From: Sideroxydans sp.
GTDB taxonomy: Bacteria > Pseudomonadota > Gammaproteobacteria > Burkholderiales > Gallionellaceae
Direction of reading: 5' to 3'
Length of the DNA stretch: 7,460 bases
Assembly (NCBI GenBank): GCA_030823965.1
Contig: JAVBYP010000264.1
Span: 1 to 7,460 of the forward strand
This document shows, in pieces, positions 1 to 6,290 of this stretch; the stretch's first letter is position 1, and each line of letters starts with the position of its first letter. Below the pieces are notes generated by a model. That model worked only from the letters and a program-made list of their open reading frames with translations. It was not told the DNA's origin and searched no databases. The translations under genes were made by a program, and so were the position numbers.

Positions 1-1043
1 CGACTTTGTCACAACTCGGCTACATGACCGTTGCGTTGGGTGCATCGATGTACACGGGTGCGATCTTCCACTTGATGACGCATGCTTTCTTCAAAGCCCT
101 GCTGTTCTTGGCGGCTGGCTCGGTCATCATCGCTATGCACCACGATCAGGACATCCGCAACATGGGTGGCTTGCGTAAATACATGCCAATCACTTGGATC
201 ACTTCATTGATCGGTTCACTTGCGCTGATCGGTACGCCGTTCTTCTCTGGCTTCTATTCGAAGGACAGCATCATCGAGGCGGTGCAACTGACCAATATTC
301 CTGGTTCGAGCTTCGCGTATTTTGCGGTGGTCGCTGGTGTATTCGTCACCGCGTTTTATTCTTTCCGTATGTACTTCCTTGTGTTCCACGGCAAAGAGCG
401 TTTTGGCAAAGCACACCATGGTCATGATGATCACGGGCACGATGAGCATCATGGCTTGGCTCCTGGGCAAAAACCGCATGAGACATCATGGGTCATCACC
501 TTGCCTCTGATCTTGTTGGCGATTCCATCAGTCGCGATCGGCTTCTTCACCATCGGCACGTTCTTGCACACCGACTATTTTGGTGATTCCATCTTCATCT
601 CGGACGAACATCCTGCGATGCATGAGATGTATGAACACTATGAAGGCGCAGTTGGTATGGCCTTGCATGGTATGACGACCTTGCCGTTCTGGTTGGCTGT
701 GGCCGGTGTGGCGTCTGCATGGTTCCTGTACCTGAAGCGCCCTGAGATTCCTGCGCTCATCCAAAAGAGATTCTCTTGGGTGTACACCTTGCTCGATCAG
801 AAATACTACTTCGACCGTTTCAATGACTGGTTCTTTGCCGGTGGCGCACGCGGTGCGAGTCGTTATCTGTGGAAATTCGGTGACGTTAAGTTGATCGACG
901 GTTTCTTCGTCAATGGTTCAGCAAAAGTGGTTGGTATGTTCTCCGGCGTATTGCGTGGTTTCCAAACTGGCTACGTCTACCACTATGCGTTTTGGATGAT
1001 CGTCGGAGTATCGCTCCTATTGACGGTACGTACTTGGTTCTAA
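1..1043 (+). CDS. nuoL: NADH-quinone oxidoreductase subunit L (NuoL), C-terminal part, 5' truncated by window edge
   Basis: Membrane subunit of respiratory complex I. It is one of three Mrp-antiporter-like proton-pumping subunits and carries the long lateral helix at its C terminus. The frame is open to the left edge (first full codon at 3), so the TTG at 6 is an internal Leu and not a start. About 346 residues are present. The window opens in the family motif around LSQLGYM, followed by FHLMTHAFFKALLF, whose two His and the Lys match the pattern at H334, H338 and K342 of E. coli NuoL. A GFYSKD motif corresponds to the region of E. coli D400. By that alignment roughly 310 N-terminal residues lie outside the window. 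A His/Asp-rich insertion (HHGHDDHGHDEHH, bases 414-452) sits in a loop between membrane segments. The final hydrophobic segments fit the lateral helix and last TM helix. The stop is TAA at 1041-1043. nuoM and nuoN follow in the canonical order. Identity is very secure. Confidence 0.97.
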   Translation, partial: TLSQLGYMTVALGASMYTGAIFHLMTHAFFKALLFLAAGSVIIAMHHDQDIRNMGGLRKYMPITWITSLIGSLALIGTPFFSGFYSKDSIIEAVQLTNIPGSSFAYFAVVAGVFVTAFYSFRMYFLVFHGKERFGKAHHGHDDHGHDEHHGLAPGQKPHETSWVITLPLILLAIPSVAIGFFTIGTFLHTDYFGDSIFISDEHPAMHEMYEHYEGAVGMALHGMTTLPFWLAVAGVASAWFLYLKRPEIPALIQKRFSWVYTLLDQKYYFDRFNDWFFAGGARGASRYLWKFGDVKLIDGFFVNGSAKVVGMFSGVLRGFQTGYVYHYAFWMIVGVSLLLTVRTWF

Positions 1044-1049
1044 TGGACA

Positions 1050-1181
1050 CTTCTACAAATTCAGTTGTCGGGCGAATTGCTGCGTTGCGCGGTGCTCGCA
1101 ATCCTCATGTACAGAAAGTACATTCCGGTTGCTGCGCTCCGTGCGCCTTGCACTTCATCCCGAAAACAGAATTTCTAGAAG
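1050..1181. repeat. Long imperfect inverted repeat (REP/MITE-like palindrome) in the nuoL-nuoM gap
   Basis: Two arms of about 63 bases (1050-1112 and 1118-1181) are separated by a 5-base spacer (AGAAA, 1113-1117). The outer ends are the best conserved: 1050-1072 matches the reverse complement of 1159-1181 at 20 of 23 positions. The inner ends pair as ATGTAC (1107-1112) with GTACAT (1118-1123). The GC-rich middle of each arm pairs poorly across the axis, but both arms contain TTGCTGCG in direct orientation (1078-1085 and 1129-1136). The element begins 6 bases after the nuoL stop and ends about 30 bases before the nuoM ribosome-binding site. It has no transposase and is too short to encode one, so a non-autonomous palindromic repeat is the best description. 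In the nuo transcript it would form a large hairpin that could affect stability or the NuoL:NuoM ratio (inference). The layout is directly visible; the class is inferred. Confidence 0.75.
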
Positions 1182-1224
1182 CGCCATTCTTAGGTGGTAT
1201 CAGTGTAGAGATTAAGGAATAAGC

Positions 1225-2709
1225 ATGATTTTTGGATATCCACTGTTAAGCGTCGCCATCTGGCTCCCCATCGTTTTTGGCTTGCTGGTGCTAGCGACTG
1301 GCAACGACCGTAACGCACCATTGGCGCGCATCATCGCCCTTGTAGGTGCAGTGCTGGGCTTGTTGGTAACCCTCCCTCTATATACGGGCTTCGACCGTAT
1401 GACGAGCGCGATGCAGTTCGTCGAGATGAAGGAGTGGATCCGCCACTTCAATATCCACTATCACTTGGGCGTTGATGGAATCTCCATGCTGTTCATCTTG
1501 CTCAATAGCTTCTTCACCTTGATCGTTGTCATTGCAGGATGGCAAGTCATCGAGAAGCGCGTGGCGCAATACATGGCAGCCTTCTTGGTGATGTCCGGCC
1601 TCATCAATGGTGTGTTCGCGTCTCTGGATGCGATGTTGTTCTACGTGTTCTGGGAAGCGATGCTGATCCCTATGTTCCTCATCATCGGTGTGTGGGGCGG
1701 CCCGAACCGTGTGTATGCGGCGCTCAAGTTCTTCCTCTACACCTTGCTAGGCTCTTTGTTGATGCTGGTTGCCTTCTTGTACCTGTACCTGCATTCAGGT
1801 GGCAGCTTCTCGATATTGGATTACCACCAACTGCCTATCCCGATGGACGCGCAGATCCTCATCTTCATCGCCTTCTTCTTCGCCTTTGCGGTGAAGGTGC
1901 CGATGTTCCCGGTCCATACTTGGTTGCCTGATGCACACGTCGAGGCACCTACCGGGGGTTCGGTGGTGCTGGCCGCGATCATGTTGAAGGTGGGGGCCTA
2001 CGGTTTCATCCGTTTCTCTATGCCGATCGCACCTGATGCGAGTCATGAGTTGGCAGGTGTCATGATCGCGCTGTCGCTCATCGCGGTGGTGTACATCGGC
2101 TTGGTCGCCTTGACGCAAGCCGATATGAAGAAGTTGATCGCTTATTCTTCCATCTCACACATGGGTTTTGTCACCCTTGGCTTCTTCATCTTCAATGCCT
2201 ATGGCATGGAAGGGGCGCTATTGCAGATGATCTCGCACGGCTTCGTTGCCGGTGCATTGTTCTTGTGTATCGGAGTGATGTACGACCGTGTGCATTCGCG
2301 CCAGATCGTGGACTACGGTGGTGTGGTCAATACAATGCCCATATTCGCCGCCTTCTTCATGTTGTTCGCCATGGCCAACAGTGGCTTGCCCGGAACCAGT
2401 GGTTTCGTGGGTGAGTTCATGGTCATCATGGGCGCGGTCAAAGTGAACTTCTGGTATGGCTTCGCGGCAGCTAGTACATTGGTGTTCGGTGCCGCTTACA
2501 CCTTGTGGATGTACAAGCGTGTTGTGTTCGGCGCGGTCGCCAACGACCATGTAAAACATCTGCATGACATCGGTGCAAGAGAGATCTTGGTGATGTCTGT
2601 ATTGGCGATCAGCGTGTTGGTGATGGGTCTGTACCCATTGCCTTTGAGCGAGATCATGCATGCTTCGGTGAACGATCTATTGGTTCACTTGGCACGCTCA
2701 AAAATCTAA
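1225..2709 (+). CDS. nuoM: NADH-quinone oxidoreductase subunit M (NuoM)
   Basis: Antiporter-like membrane subunit of complex I, with 14 or so predicted transmembrane helices, that takes part in proton translocation. It is 494 residues long, normal for NuoM. The start ATG has an AAGGA ribosome-binding site at 1214-1218, six bases upstream. Key charged residues of the family are visible: E144 in VFWEAML (same number as the essential E. coli E144), K224 in FAVKVPMFP (E. coli K234), K255 in IMLKVGAYGF (E. coli K265) and E397 in GFVGEF (E. coli E407). The motif HTWLPDAHVEAPT (from residue 231) and the segment LIAYSSISHMGF (from about 304) are signatures of the proton-conducting membrane transporter domain. 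nuoL lies upstream across an unusually long gap holding a palindromic repeat; nuoN follows after 9 bases and is surely co-transcribed. No defects are seen. Confidence 0.98.
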   Translation: MIFGYPLLSVAIWLPIVFGLLVLATGNDRNAPLARIIALVGAVLGLLVTLPLYTGFDRMTSAMQFVEMKEWIRHFNIHYHLGVDGISMLFILLNSFFTLIVVIAGWQVIEKRVAQYMAAFLVMSGLINGVFASLDAMLFYVFWEAMLIPMFLIIGVWGGPNRVYAALKFFLYTLLGSLLMLVAFLYLYLHSGGSFSILDYHQLPIPMDAQILIFIAFFFAFAVKVPMFPVHTWLPDAHVEAPTGGSVVLAAIMLKVGAYGFIRFSMPIAPDASHELAGVMIALSLIAVVYIGLVALTQADMKKLIAYSSISHMGFVTLGFFIFNAYGMEGALLQMISHGFVAGALFLCIGVMYDRVHSRQIVDYGGVVNTMPIFAAFFMLFAMANSGLPGTSGFVGEFMVIMGAVKVNFWYGFAAASTLVFGAAYTLWMYKRVVFGAVANDHVKHLHDIGAREILVMSVLAISVLVMGLYPLPLSEIMHASVNDLLVHLARSKI

Positions 2710-2718
2710 GAGGAAGAC

Positions 2719-4170
2719 ATGAATTACATCTCCACATTATTCCCTGTCTACGCTGAGATATTCATGCTCATCATGTTGAGCGTGATCTTGGTTCTGGATG
2801 TTGTCATCCCGGGCAAGACAAGAAGCATGACCTATCTGTTGGTGCAAGTGACCTTGCTGGGATGCTCGCTCATCACCGTGGCGACACATGAGTTCGGCGT
2901 CGCCCACCTGTTCAACAACATGTTCGTTGACGACCTGATGTCAGATGTCCTCAAGCTGCTGACCTACTTGTCCGTGTCCATGATGTTGGTCTACTCGCGT
3001 AGCTACCTCATCACGCGTGGATTGTTCACTGGTGAGTTCCTCAGTCTGGTGCTGCTCTCCACACTGGGCATGATGGTGATGATCTCTGCCAGCAACTTCG
3101 TCACCCTCTACATGGGACTTGAGATCCTTGCATTGAGCCTGTACGCGATGGTCGCGTTGCAACGCGATTCGGCCACTGCCACTGAATCAGCGATGAAGTA
3201 TTTCATACTCGGGGCGATGGCCTCTGGCTTCTTGTTGTACGGAATGTCCATGATCTACGGCGCGACGGGTTCGCTCGATATCCAAACAATCTCCAACGTC
3301 ATTGCACACGGCACACCCAACGTCTCGTTGTTGGTGTTCGGTCTCGCGTTCTTGGTCGCTGGGCTGGCCTTCAAGCTAGGTGCTGTTCCCTTCCATATGT
3401 GGGTGCCTGATGTGTATCACGGTGCACCGACAGCGATGTCCATGTTCATCGGCTCAGCACCTAAGTTGGCCGCATTCGCCTTCGTCATGCGCATCTTGGT
3501 CGAGACGTTGCAACCGATGATGATCCATTGGGCAGGCATGCTGATGGTGCTGGCGGTCTTGTCTATGGCCGTCGGTAACATCACCGCCATCGCACAGACG
3601 AATATGAAACGTATGTTCGCTTACTCCACCATCGCACACATGGGCTTCATGTTGATCGGTGTCTTGAGTGGCTCCATCGAAGGATACGGTGCGGCGATGT
3701 TCTACGCAGTGGTCTATGTGTTGATGAGTTTGGGCGGTTTCGCCATGATCATGTTGTTGTCGCGCGAAGGTTTTGAGGCAGACAACATCAACGACTTCAA
3801 AGGACTCAATCAACGCAGCCCTTGGCTAGCATTCATGATGATGTTGTTGATGTTCTCCATGGCAGGTGTGCCGCCTACAGTGGGTTTCTATGCCAAGTTC
3901 TCGGTGTTGAACGCAGCCGTACAAGCAGGGCATATCCCATTGGTCGTCATGGCCGTGTTGTTCTCATTGATCGGTGCGTTCTACTACTTGCGCATCGTCA
4001 AGTTGATGTACTTCGATGCGCCTGAGAGCCACGAGAAGATCTACGTGCAACCCGATAGCGCATTGCTCATCTCCATCAACGGCCTTGCCGTGTTGGCCTT
4101 GGGTATCTTGCCTGGCGCATTGATGTCGGTGTGCGCGGTGGCCGTACAGCAGTCTTTGTTGCTGCATTGA
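2719..4170 (+). CDS. nuoN: NADH-quinone oxidoreductase subunit N (NuoN)
   Basis: Third antiporter-like proton-pumping subunit of complex I, 483 residues, close to the usual NuoN length. The ATG is preceded by a GAGGAA ribosome-binding site at 2710-2715, three bases upstream, and starts 9 bases after the nuoM stop. Conserved charged residues match the E. coli NuoN pattern: E135 in YMGLEILALSLYAM (E. coli E133), K219 in LAFKLGAVPFHMW (E. coli K217), K249 in SAPKLAAFA (E. coli K247) and K393 in VGFYAKF (E. coli K395). MWVPDVYHGAPT and FAYSTIAHMGFML are NuoN family motifs. The protein is hydrophobic throughout, with about 14 membrane helices. It ends with a double stop TGATAG (4168-4173), and a hairpin follows 20 bases later. 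It is the last nuo gene of the operon. No abnormality is seen. Confidence 0.98.
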   Translation: MNYISTLFPVYAEIFMLIMLSVILVLDVVIPGKTRSMTYLLVQVTLLGCSLITVATHEFGVAHLFNNMFVDDLMSDVLKLLTYLSVSMMLVYSRSYLITRGLFTGEFLSLVLLSTLGMMVMISASNFVTLYMGLEILALSLYAMVALQRDSATATESAMKYFILGAMASGFLLYGMSMIYGATGSLDIQTISNVIAHGTPNVSLLVFGLAFLVAGLAFKLGAVPFHMWVPDVYHGAPTAMSMFIGSAPKLAAFAFVMRILVETLQPMMIHWAGMLMVLAVLSMAVGNITAIAQTNMKRMFAYSTIAHMGFMLIGVLSGSIEGYGAAMFYAVVYVLMSLGGFAMIMLLSREGFEADNINDFKGLNQRSPWLAFMMMLLMFSMAGVPPTVGFYAKFSVLNAAVQAGHIPLVVMAVLFSLIGAFYYLRIVKLMYFDAPESHEKIYVQPDSALLISINGLAVLALGILPGALMSVCAVAVQQSLLLH

Positions 4171-4190
4171 TAGCGAACATTCAATGATCA

Positions 4191-4221
4191 AATACTCCCG
4201 CTACGGCGGGAGTATTGCTTT
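4191..4221 (+). terminator. Perfect 11-bp hairpin with TACG tetraloop after nuoN, probable (partial) terminator
   Basis: The left arm at 4191-4201 (AATACTCCCGC) and the right arm at 4206-4216 are perfect reverse complements. The loop TACG (4202-4205) is closed by C-G, which is the stable UNCG-type tetraloop in RNA. The tail is only GCTTTGT, so the U-tract is weak and readthrough into the Nudix gene is likely. The next gene's ribosome-binding site begins a few bases after the hairpin, which suggests attenuation or a 3'-end stabiliser for the nuo mRNA rather than a full stop. Confidence 0.7.
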
Positions 4222-4234
4222 GTAGGGAGTGGAA

Positions 4235-4777
4235 ATGGACCTCACAGAAAAACAGATCGACAGCGAAGTCATATACAACGGCGGCTTCCTTGAAGTGCGC
4301 AAAGATAGCGTGCTACTACCCGATGGATCGACTAGCCATCGTGAGTATCTGGTCCATCCGGGAGCAGTCGTCATGCTGGCGTTGTTGGATAACGGCAATC
4401 TAGTGATGGAGCGCCAATATCGATATCCACCACGGAAAGAATTCGTCGAGCTGCCTGCAGGCAAGATCGACAAGGGAGAAGACATCCTCGTCACTGCGCA
4501 ACGCGAACTGTTGGAAGAGACAGGTTATGTGGCGCGCGAATGGTTACACCTAACTACTGCATTTCCTTGCATCGGATACTCTGACGAACATTTGGAATAT
4601 TTCATCGCACGTGGACTGACACATCAGGGTCGTCATCTAGATGATGGTGAGTTCCTTGAAGTGTTCGAACTCTCATTGAGTGAGGCCGTCGAGTGGATAA
4701 GAGTTGGCAAGATCACCGATAGCAAGACCATCCTTGGTTTGTTCTGGCTGGAAAAATATCTCAAAGATTGGAAGTGA
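4235..4777 (+). CDS. Nudix hydrolase, ADP-ribose pyrophosphatase-like
   Basis: A soluble cytoplasmic Nudix-fold pyrophosphohydrolase of 180 residues. A complete Nudix box (Gx5Ex7REUxEExGU) runs from G76 to Y98, with GKIDKGE then RELLEETGY; R90, E91, E94 and E95 would bind the metal and catalyse. The preceding ERQYRYPPRKEFVELPAGKID stretch is typical of the ADP-ribose/nucleoside-diphosphate-sugar branch (NudF-like), so cleavage of ADP-ribose to AMP and ribose 5-phosphate is the likely reaction. Substrate specificity is inferred from family resemblance. The ATG at 4235 is preferred because AGGGAG (4224-4229) lies five bases upstream. An in-frame GTG at 4229 would add two residues but overlaps that ribosome-binding site. 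No separate promoter is evident between the nuoN hairpin and this gene, so it is probably reached by readthrough from nuo. It ends in TGATAG, as nuoN does. Nudix genes near the 3' end of nuo operons are, as I recall, common in betaproteobacteria. Confidence 0.9.
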   Translation: MDLTEKQIDSEVIYNGGFLEVRKDSVLLPDGSTSHREYLVHPGAVVMLALLDNGNLVMERQYRYPPRKEFVELPAGKIDKGEDILVTAQRELLEETGYVAREWLHLTTAFPCIGYSDEHLEYFIARGLTHQGRHLDDGEFLEVFELSLSEAVEWIRVGKITDSKTILGLFWLEKYLKDWK

Positions 4778-4782
4778 TAGGT

Positions 4783-4799
4783 CGCACTCAATTAGTGCA
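4783..4799 (+). promoter_or_regulatory. NtrC-type binding site 1 (enhancer) upstream of amtB
   Basis: The palindrome GCACT-CAATT-AGTGC (4784-4798), followed by A, fits the NtrC consensus GCACY-N5-RGTGC exactly. Its centre is about 127 bases upstream of the GC of the -12 box, roughly -140 from the predicted transcript start. That is typical for a sigma-54 enhancer. It starts just after the Nudix stop codons. Assignment to NtrC is inferred from the consensus and the ammonium transporter downstream. Confidence 0.75.
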
Positions 4800-4812
4800 A
4801 AACAATGGTGCG

Positions 4813-4827
4813 ACACGAATAAAGTGC
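4813..4827 (+). promoter_or_regulatory. NtrC-type binding site 2 (weaker) upstream of amtB
   Basis: ACAC-GAATAAA-GTGC matches 7 of the 8 core bases of GCAC-N7-GTGC. Its centre (4820) is 29 bases, close to three helical turns, from site 1 (4791), placing it near -111. Paired sites at about this spacing are known from the E. coli glnA enhancer and allow cooperative NtrC binding. Another half-match (GCAA-N7-GTGC, 4797-4811) lies between and overlaps site 1. Moderate confidence. Confidence 0.55.
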
Positions 4828-4904
4828 ACCGTTTCGGCTCATTTACGGCTGTGGAAACGACCTAAAATTTAGCTGAGCCTATATCTTTCAATCGCTTATA
4901 AAGC

Positions 4905-4920
4905 GGGAACGCTTCTTGCA
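4905..4920 (+). promoter_or_regulatory. Sigma-54 (-24/-12) promoter of amtB
   Basis: GGGAAC-GCTTC-TTGCA fits the sigma-54 consensus TGGCAC-N5-TTGCA, with the invariant GG (4906-4907) and GC (4918-4919) exactly ten bases apart. The -12 element is perfect and the -24 element matches 4 of 6. The transcript would start near 4931, about 23 bases before the amtB ATG. Two NtrC-like sites lie upstream at enhancer distance, so nitrogen-limitation control is the coherent reading. A short inverted repeat (AAGCG 4901-4905, CGCTT 4910-4914) overlaps the -24 box. Confidence 0.75.
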
Positions 4921-4953
4921 GGCTGTATGCCGTTCGCACATTAGGAGAGCAGC

Positions 4954-6156
4954 ATGGAAGAGTTGAAATTCAGCAGCGATGTCTTATTCGTATTGTTAGG
5001 CGCCATCATGGTGCTTGCGATGCACGCCGGTTTCGCGTTCCTTGAATTGGGAACGGTGCGCAAGAAGAACCAAGTGAATGCCTTGGTGAAGATTCTCAGT
5101 GACCTAGCGGTTTCTACGCTGGCCTATTTCTTCATCGGCTACAGCATCGCTTATGGGATGAACTTTTTCGTAGGTGCAGAAGAGCTGGCACAGAAGAACG
5201 GCTATGACCTCGTCAAATTCTTCTTTCTGATGACCTTCGCGGCGGCTATTCCGGCGATCGTCTCGGGTGGTATCGCAGAGCGCGCCAAGTTCAATCCGCA
5301 ACTCGCAGCAACTTTCATGCTGGTCGGTTTCGTTTATCCCTTCTTCGAAGGTATCGCTTGGAACAATCACTATGGAATCCAAGAGTGGTTGAAGACGACC
5401 TACGGTGCGGGCTTCCATGATTTCGCAGGCTCGGTCGTCGTACATGCGGTGGGTGGCTGGATAGGCTTGGTCGCCGTGTTGTTACTAGGAGCGCGACGTG
5501 GACGTTACACAAAAGAAGGGCGCGTCTCAGCTCACCCACCTTCAAGCATCCCTTTCTTGGCACTGGGTGCTTGGATACTGACCGTAGGTTGGTTCGGCTT
5601 CAACGTCATGTCTGCGCAGACCATCACTGGTATCAGCGGATTGGTCGCGGTCAACTCTCTGATGGCGATGGTGGGGGGCACACTCACTGCCTTGTGGTTG
5701 GGTAAGAACGACCCCGGCTTCGTACATAACGGCCCACTGGCTGGCTTAGTCGCAGTCTGTGCTGGTTCTGACTTGATGCATCCCGTTGGGGCGCTCATCG
5801 TGGGTGGTATCGCAGGTGCACTGTTCGTCGTCATGTTCACCCTCACTCAGAATCGTTGGAAGATCGATGATGTCCTCGGTGTGTGGCCATTGCATGGTTT
5901 GTGTGGTGCGTGGGGCGGTATCGCGGCAGGCATATTTGGTGCGAAAGCGCTTGGCGGCATGGGGGGCGTCAGCTTCATGTCTCAGCTCATCGGCACATTG
6001 ATGGGTGTCGGCATCGCCTTGGCAGGCGGCTTCATCGTCTATGGGCTATTGAAAAAATTCTTTGGTATCCGATTGGACCCCGAAGAAGAATTCAACGGAG
6101 CCGACCTGTCAATCCACAAGATCACGGCTACACCAGAGCGGGAATCAGGCTGGTAG
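4954..6156 (+). CDS. amtB: Ammonium transporter, Amt family
   Basis: Inner-membrane ammonium channel/transporter, 400 residues with about 11 membrane helices, expected to act as a trimer. The start ATG has AGGAGA at 4943-4948, five bases upstream. The twin-His pore pair is present as H164 (SVVVHAVGGW) and H314 (VWPLHGLCGAWGG). D156 in HDFAGS is the conserved structural or recruiting Asp. The family motifs SGGIAERAKF (about 104-113) and GWFGFN (212-217) are present. Unlike E. coli AmtB there is no N-terminal signal peptide; TM1 begins after about 8 residues. The C-terminal tail keeps the GIRLDPEEE element but has diverged where many family members have a GLDxxEHGE-type ending; here it reads GADLSIHKITATPE. 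There is no glnK next to it, which is unusual for amtB. The promoter region indicates NtrC/sigma-54 control, and a strong terminator follows 19 bases after the stop. Amt assignment is secure; the exact symbol (amtB or amt) is less so. Confidence 0.93.
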   Translation: MEELKFSSDVLFVLLGAIMVLAMHAGFAFLELGTVRKKNQVNALVKILSDLAVSTLAYFFIGYSIAYGMNFFVGAEELAQKNGYDLVKFFFLMTFAAAIPAIVSGGIAERAKFNPQLAATFMLVGFVYPFFEGIAWNNHYGIQEWLKTTYGAGFHDFAGSVVVHAVGGWIGLVAVLLLGARRGRYTKEGRVSAHPPSSIPFLALGAWILTVGWFGFNVMSAQTITGISGLVAVNSLMAMVGGTLTALWLGKNDPGFVHNGPLAGLVAVCAGSDLMHPVGALIVGGIAGALFVVMFTLTQNRWKIDDVLGVWPLHGLCGAWGGIAAGIFGAKALGGMGGVSFMSQLIGTLMGVGIALAGGFIVYGLLKKFFGIRLDPEEEFNGADLSIHKITATPERESGW

Positions 6157-6175
6157 TCTTTGCTTGATCTAGTCT

Positions 6176-6215
6176 AGACCGATGCGGCGATACGCCACAT
6201 CGGTCTTTTCTTTTT
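6176..6215 (+). terminator. Rho-independent terminator of amtB
   Basis: The outer stem AGACCGATG (6176-6184) pairs perfectly with CATCGGTCT (6198-6206). After one C-A mismatch, the inner stem GGCG/CGCC (6186-6189, 6193-6196) closes an ATA loop. It is followed by a T-rich tail with TTTT, C, TTTTT ending at 6215. This is a strong classic intrinsic terminator separating amtB from the next gene. Confidence 0.92.
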
Positions 6216-6223
6216 GGTGAATA

Positions 6224-6252
6224 TTGACTGAGATGCAAGTGCGGGATAGGGT
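6224..6252 (+). promoter_or_regulatory. Possible sigma-70 promoter for the outer-membrane protein gene (weak)
   Basis: TTGACT (6224-6229) matches the -35 consensus at 5 of 6, just after the amtB terminator. At the right distance only poor -10 candidates exist (GATAGG at 6245-6250 or TAGGGT at 6247-6252). A promoter is needed here because of the upstream terminator, but the exact site is uncertain. Confidence 0.25.
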
Positions 6253-6290
6253 GACTCCCTTCGATAAAAGTCCGCGCCATATATCTTCAA

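Noticed and set aside
992..1042. Upstream extension of the gap open frame into the 3' end of nuoL, from an ATG at 992
   Set aside because: This part overlaps the secure nuoL frame and has no ribosome-binding site. Only the ATG at 1043 has a geometry worth reporting.
2218..2661. 147-codon minus-strand open frame inside nuoM
   Set aside because: His/Gln-rich composition typical of antisense shadows of membrane-protein codons, with no promoter or ribosome-binding site. The nuoM frame is certain.
4229..4234. GTG at 4229 as the start of the Nudix gene
   Set aside because: It lies inside or directly against the AGGGAG ribosome-binding site. The ATG at 4235 has proper spacing.
4830..4859. CGTTTC/GAAACG inverted repeat as a terminator of the Nudix gene
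   Set aside because: Only a 6-bp stem with an 18-base loop and no T-tract. It may be incidental within the amtB enhancer region.
5883..6167. 94-codon + strand open frame overlapping the amtB end
   Set aside because: Out-of-frame shadow of amtB, whose motifs continue through this region to its stop.
6168..6178. TCTAG-T-CTAGA palindrome after amtB
   Set aside because: Short, partly overlaps the terminator stem, and has no supporting context; probably chance.
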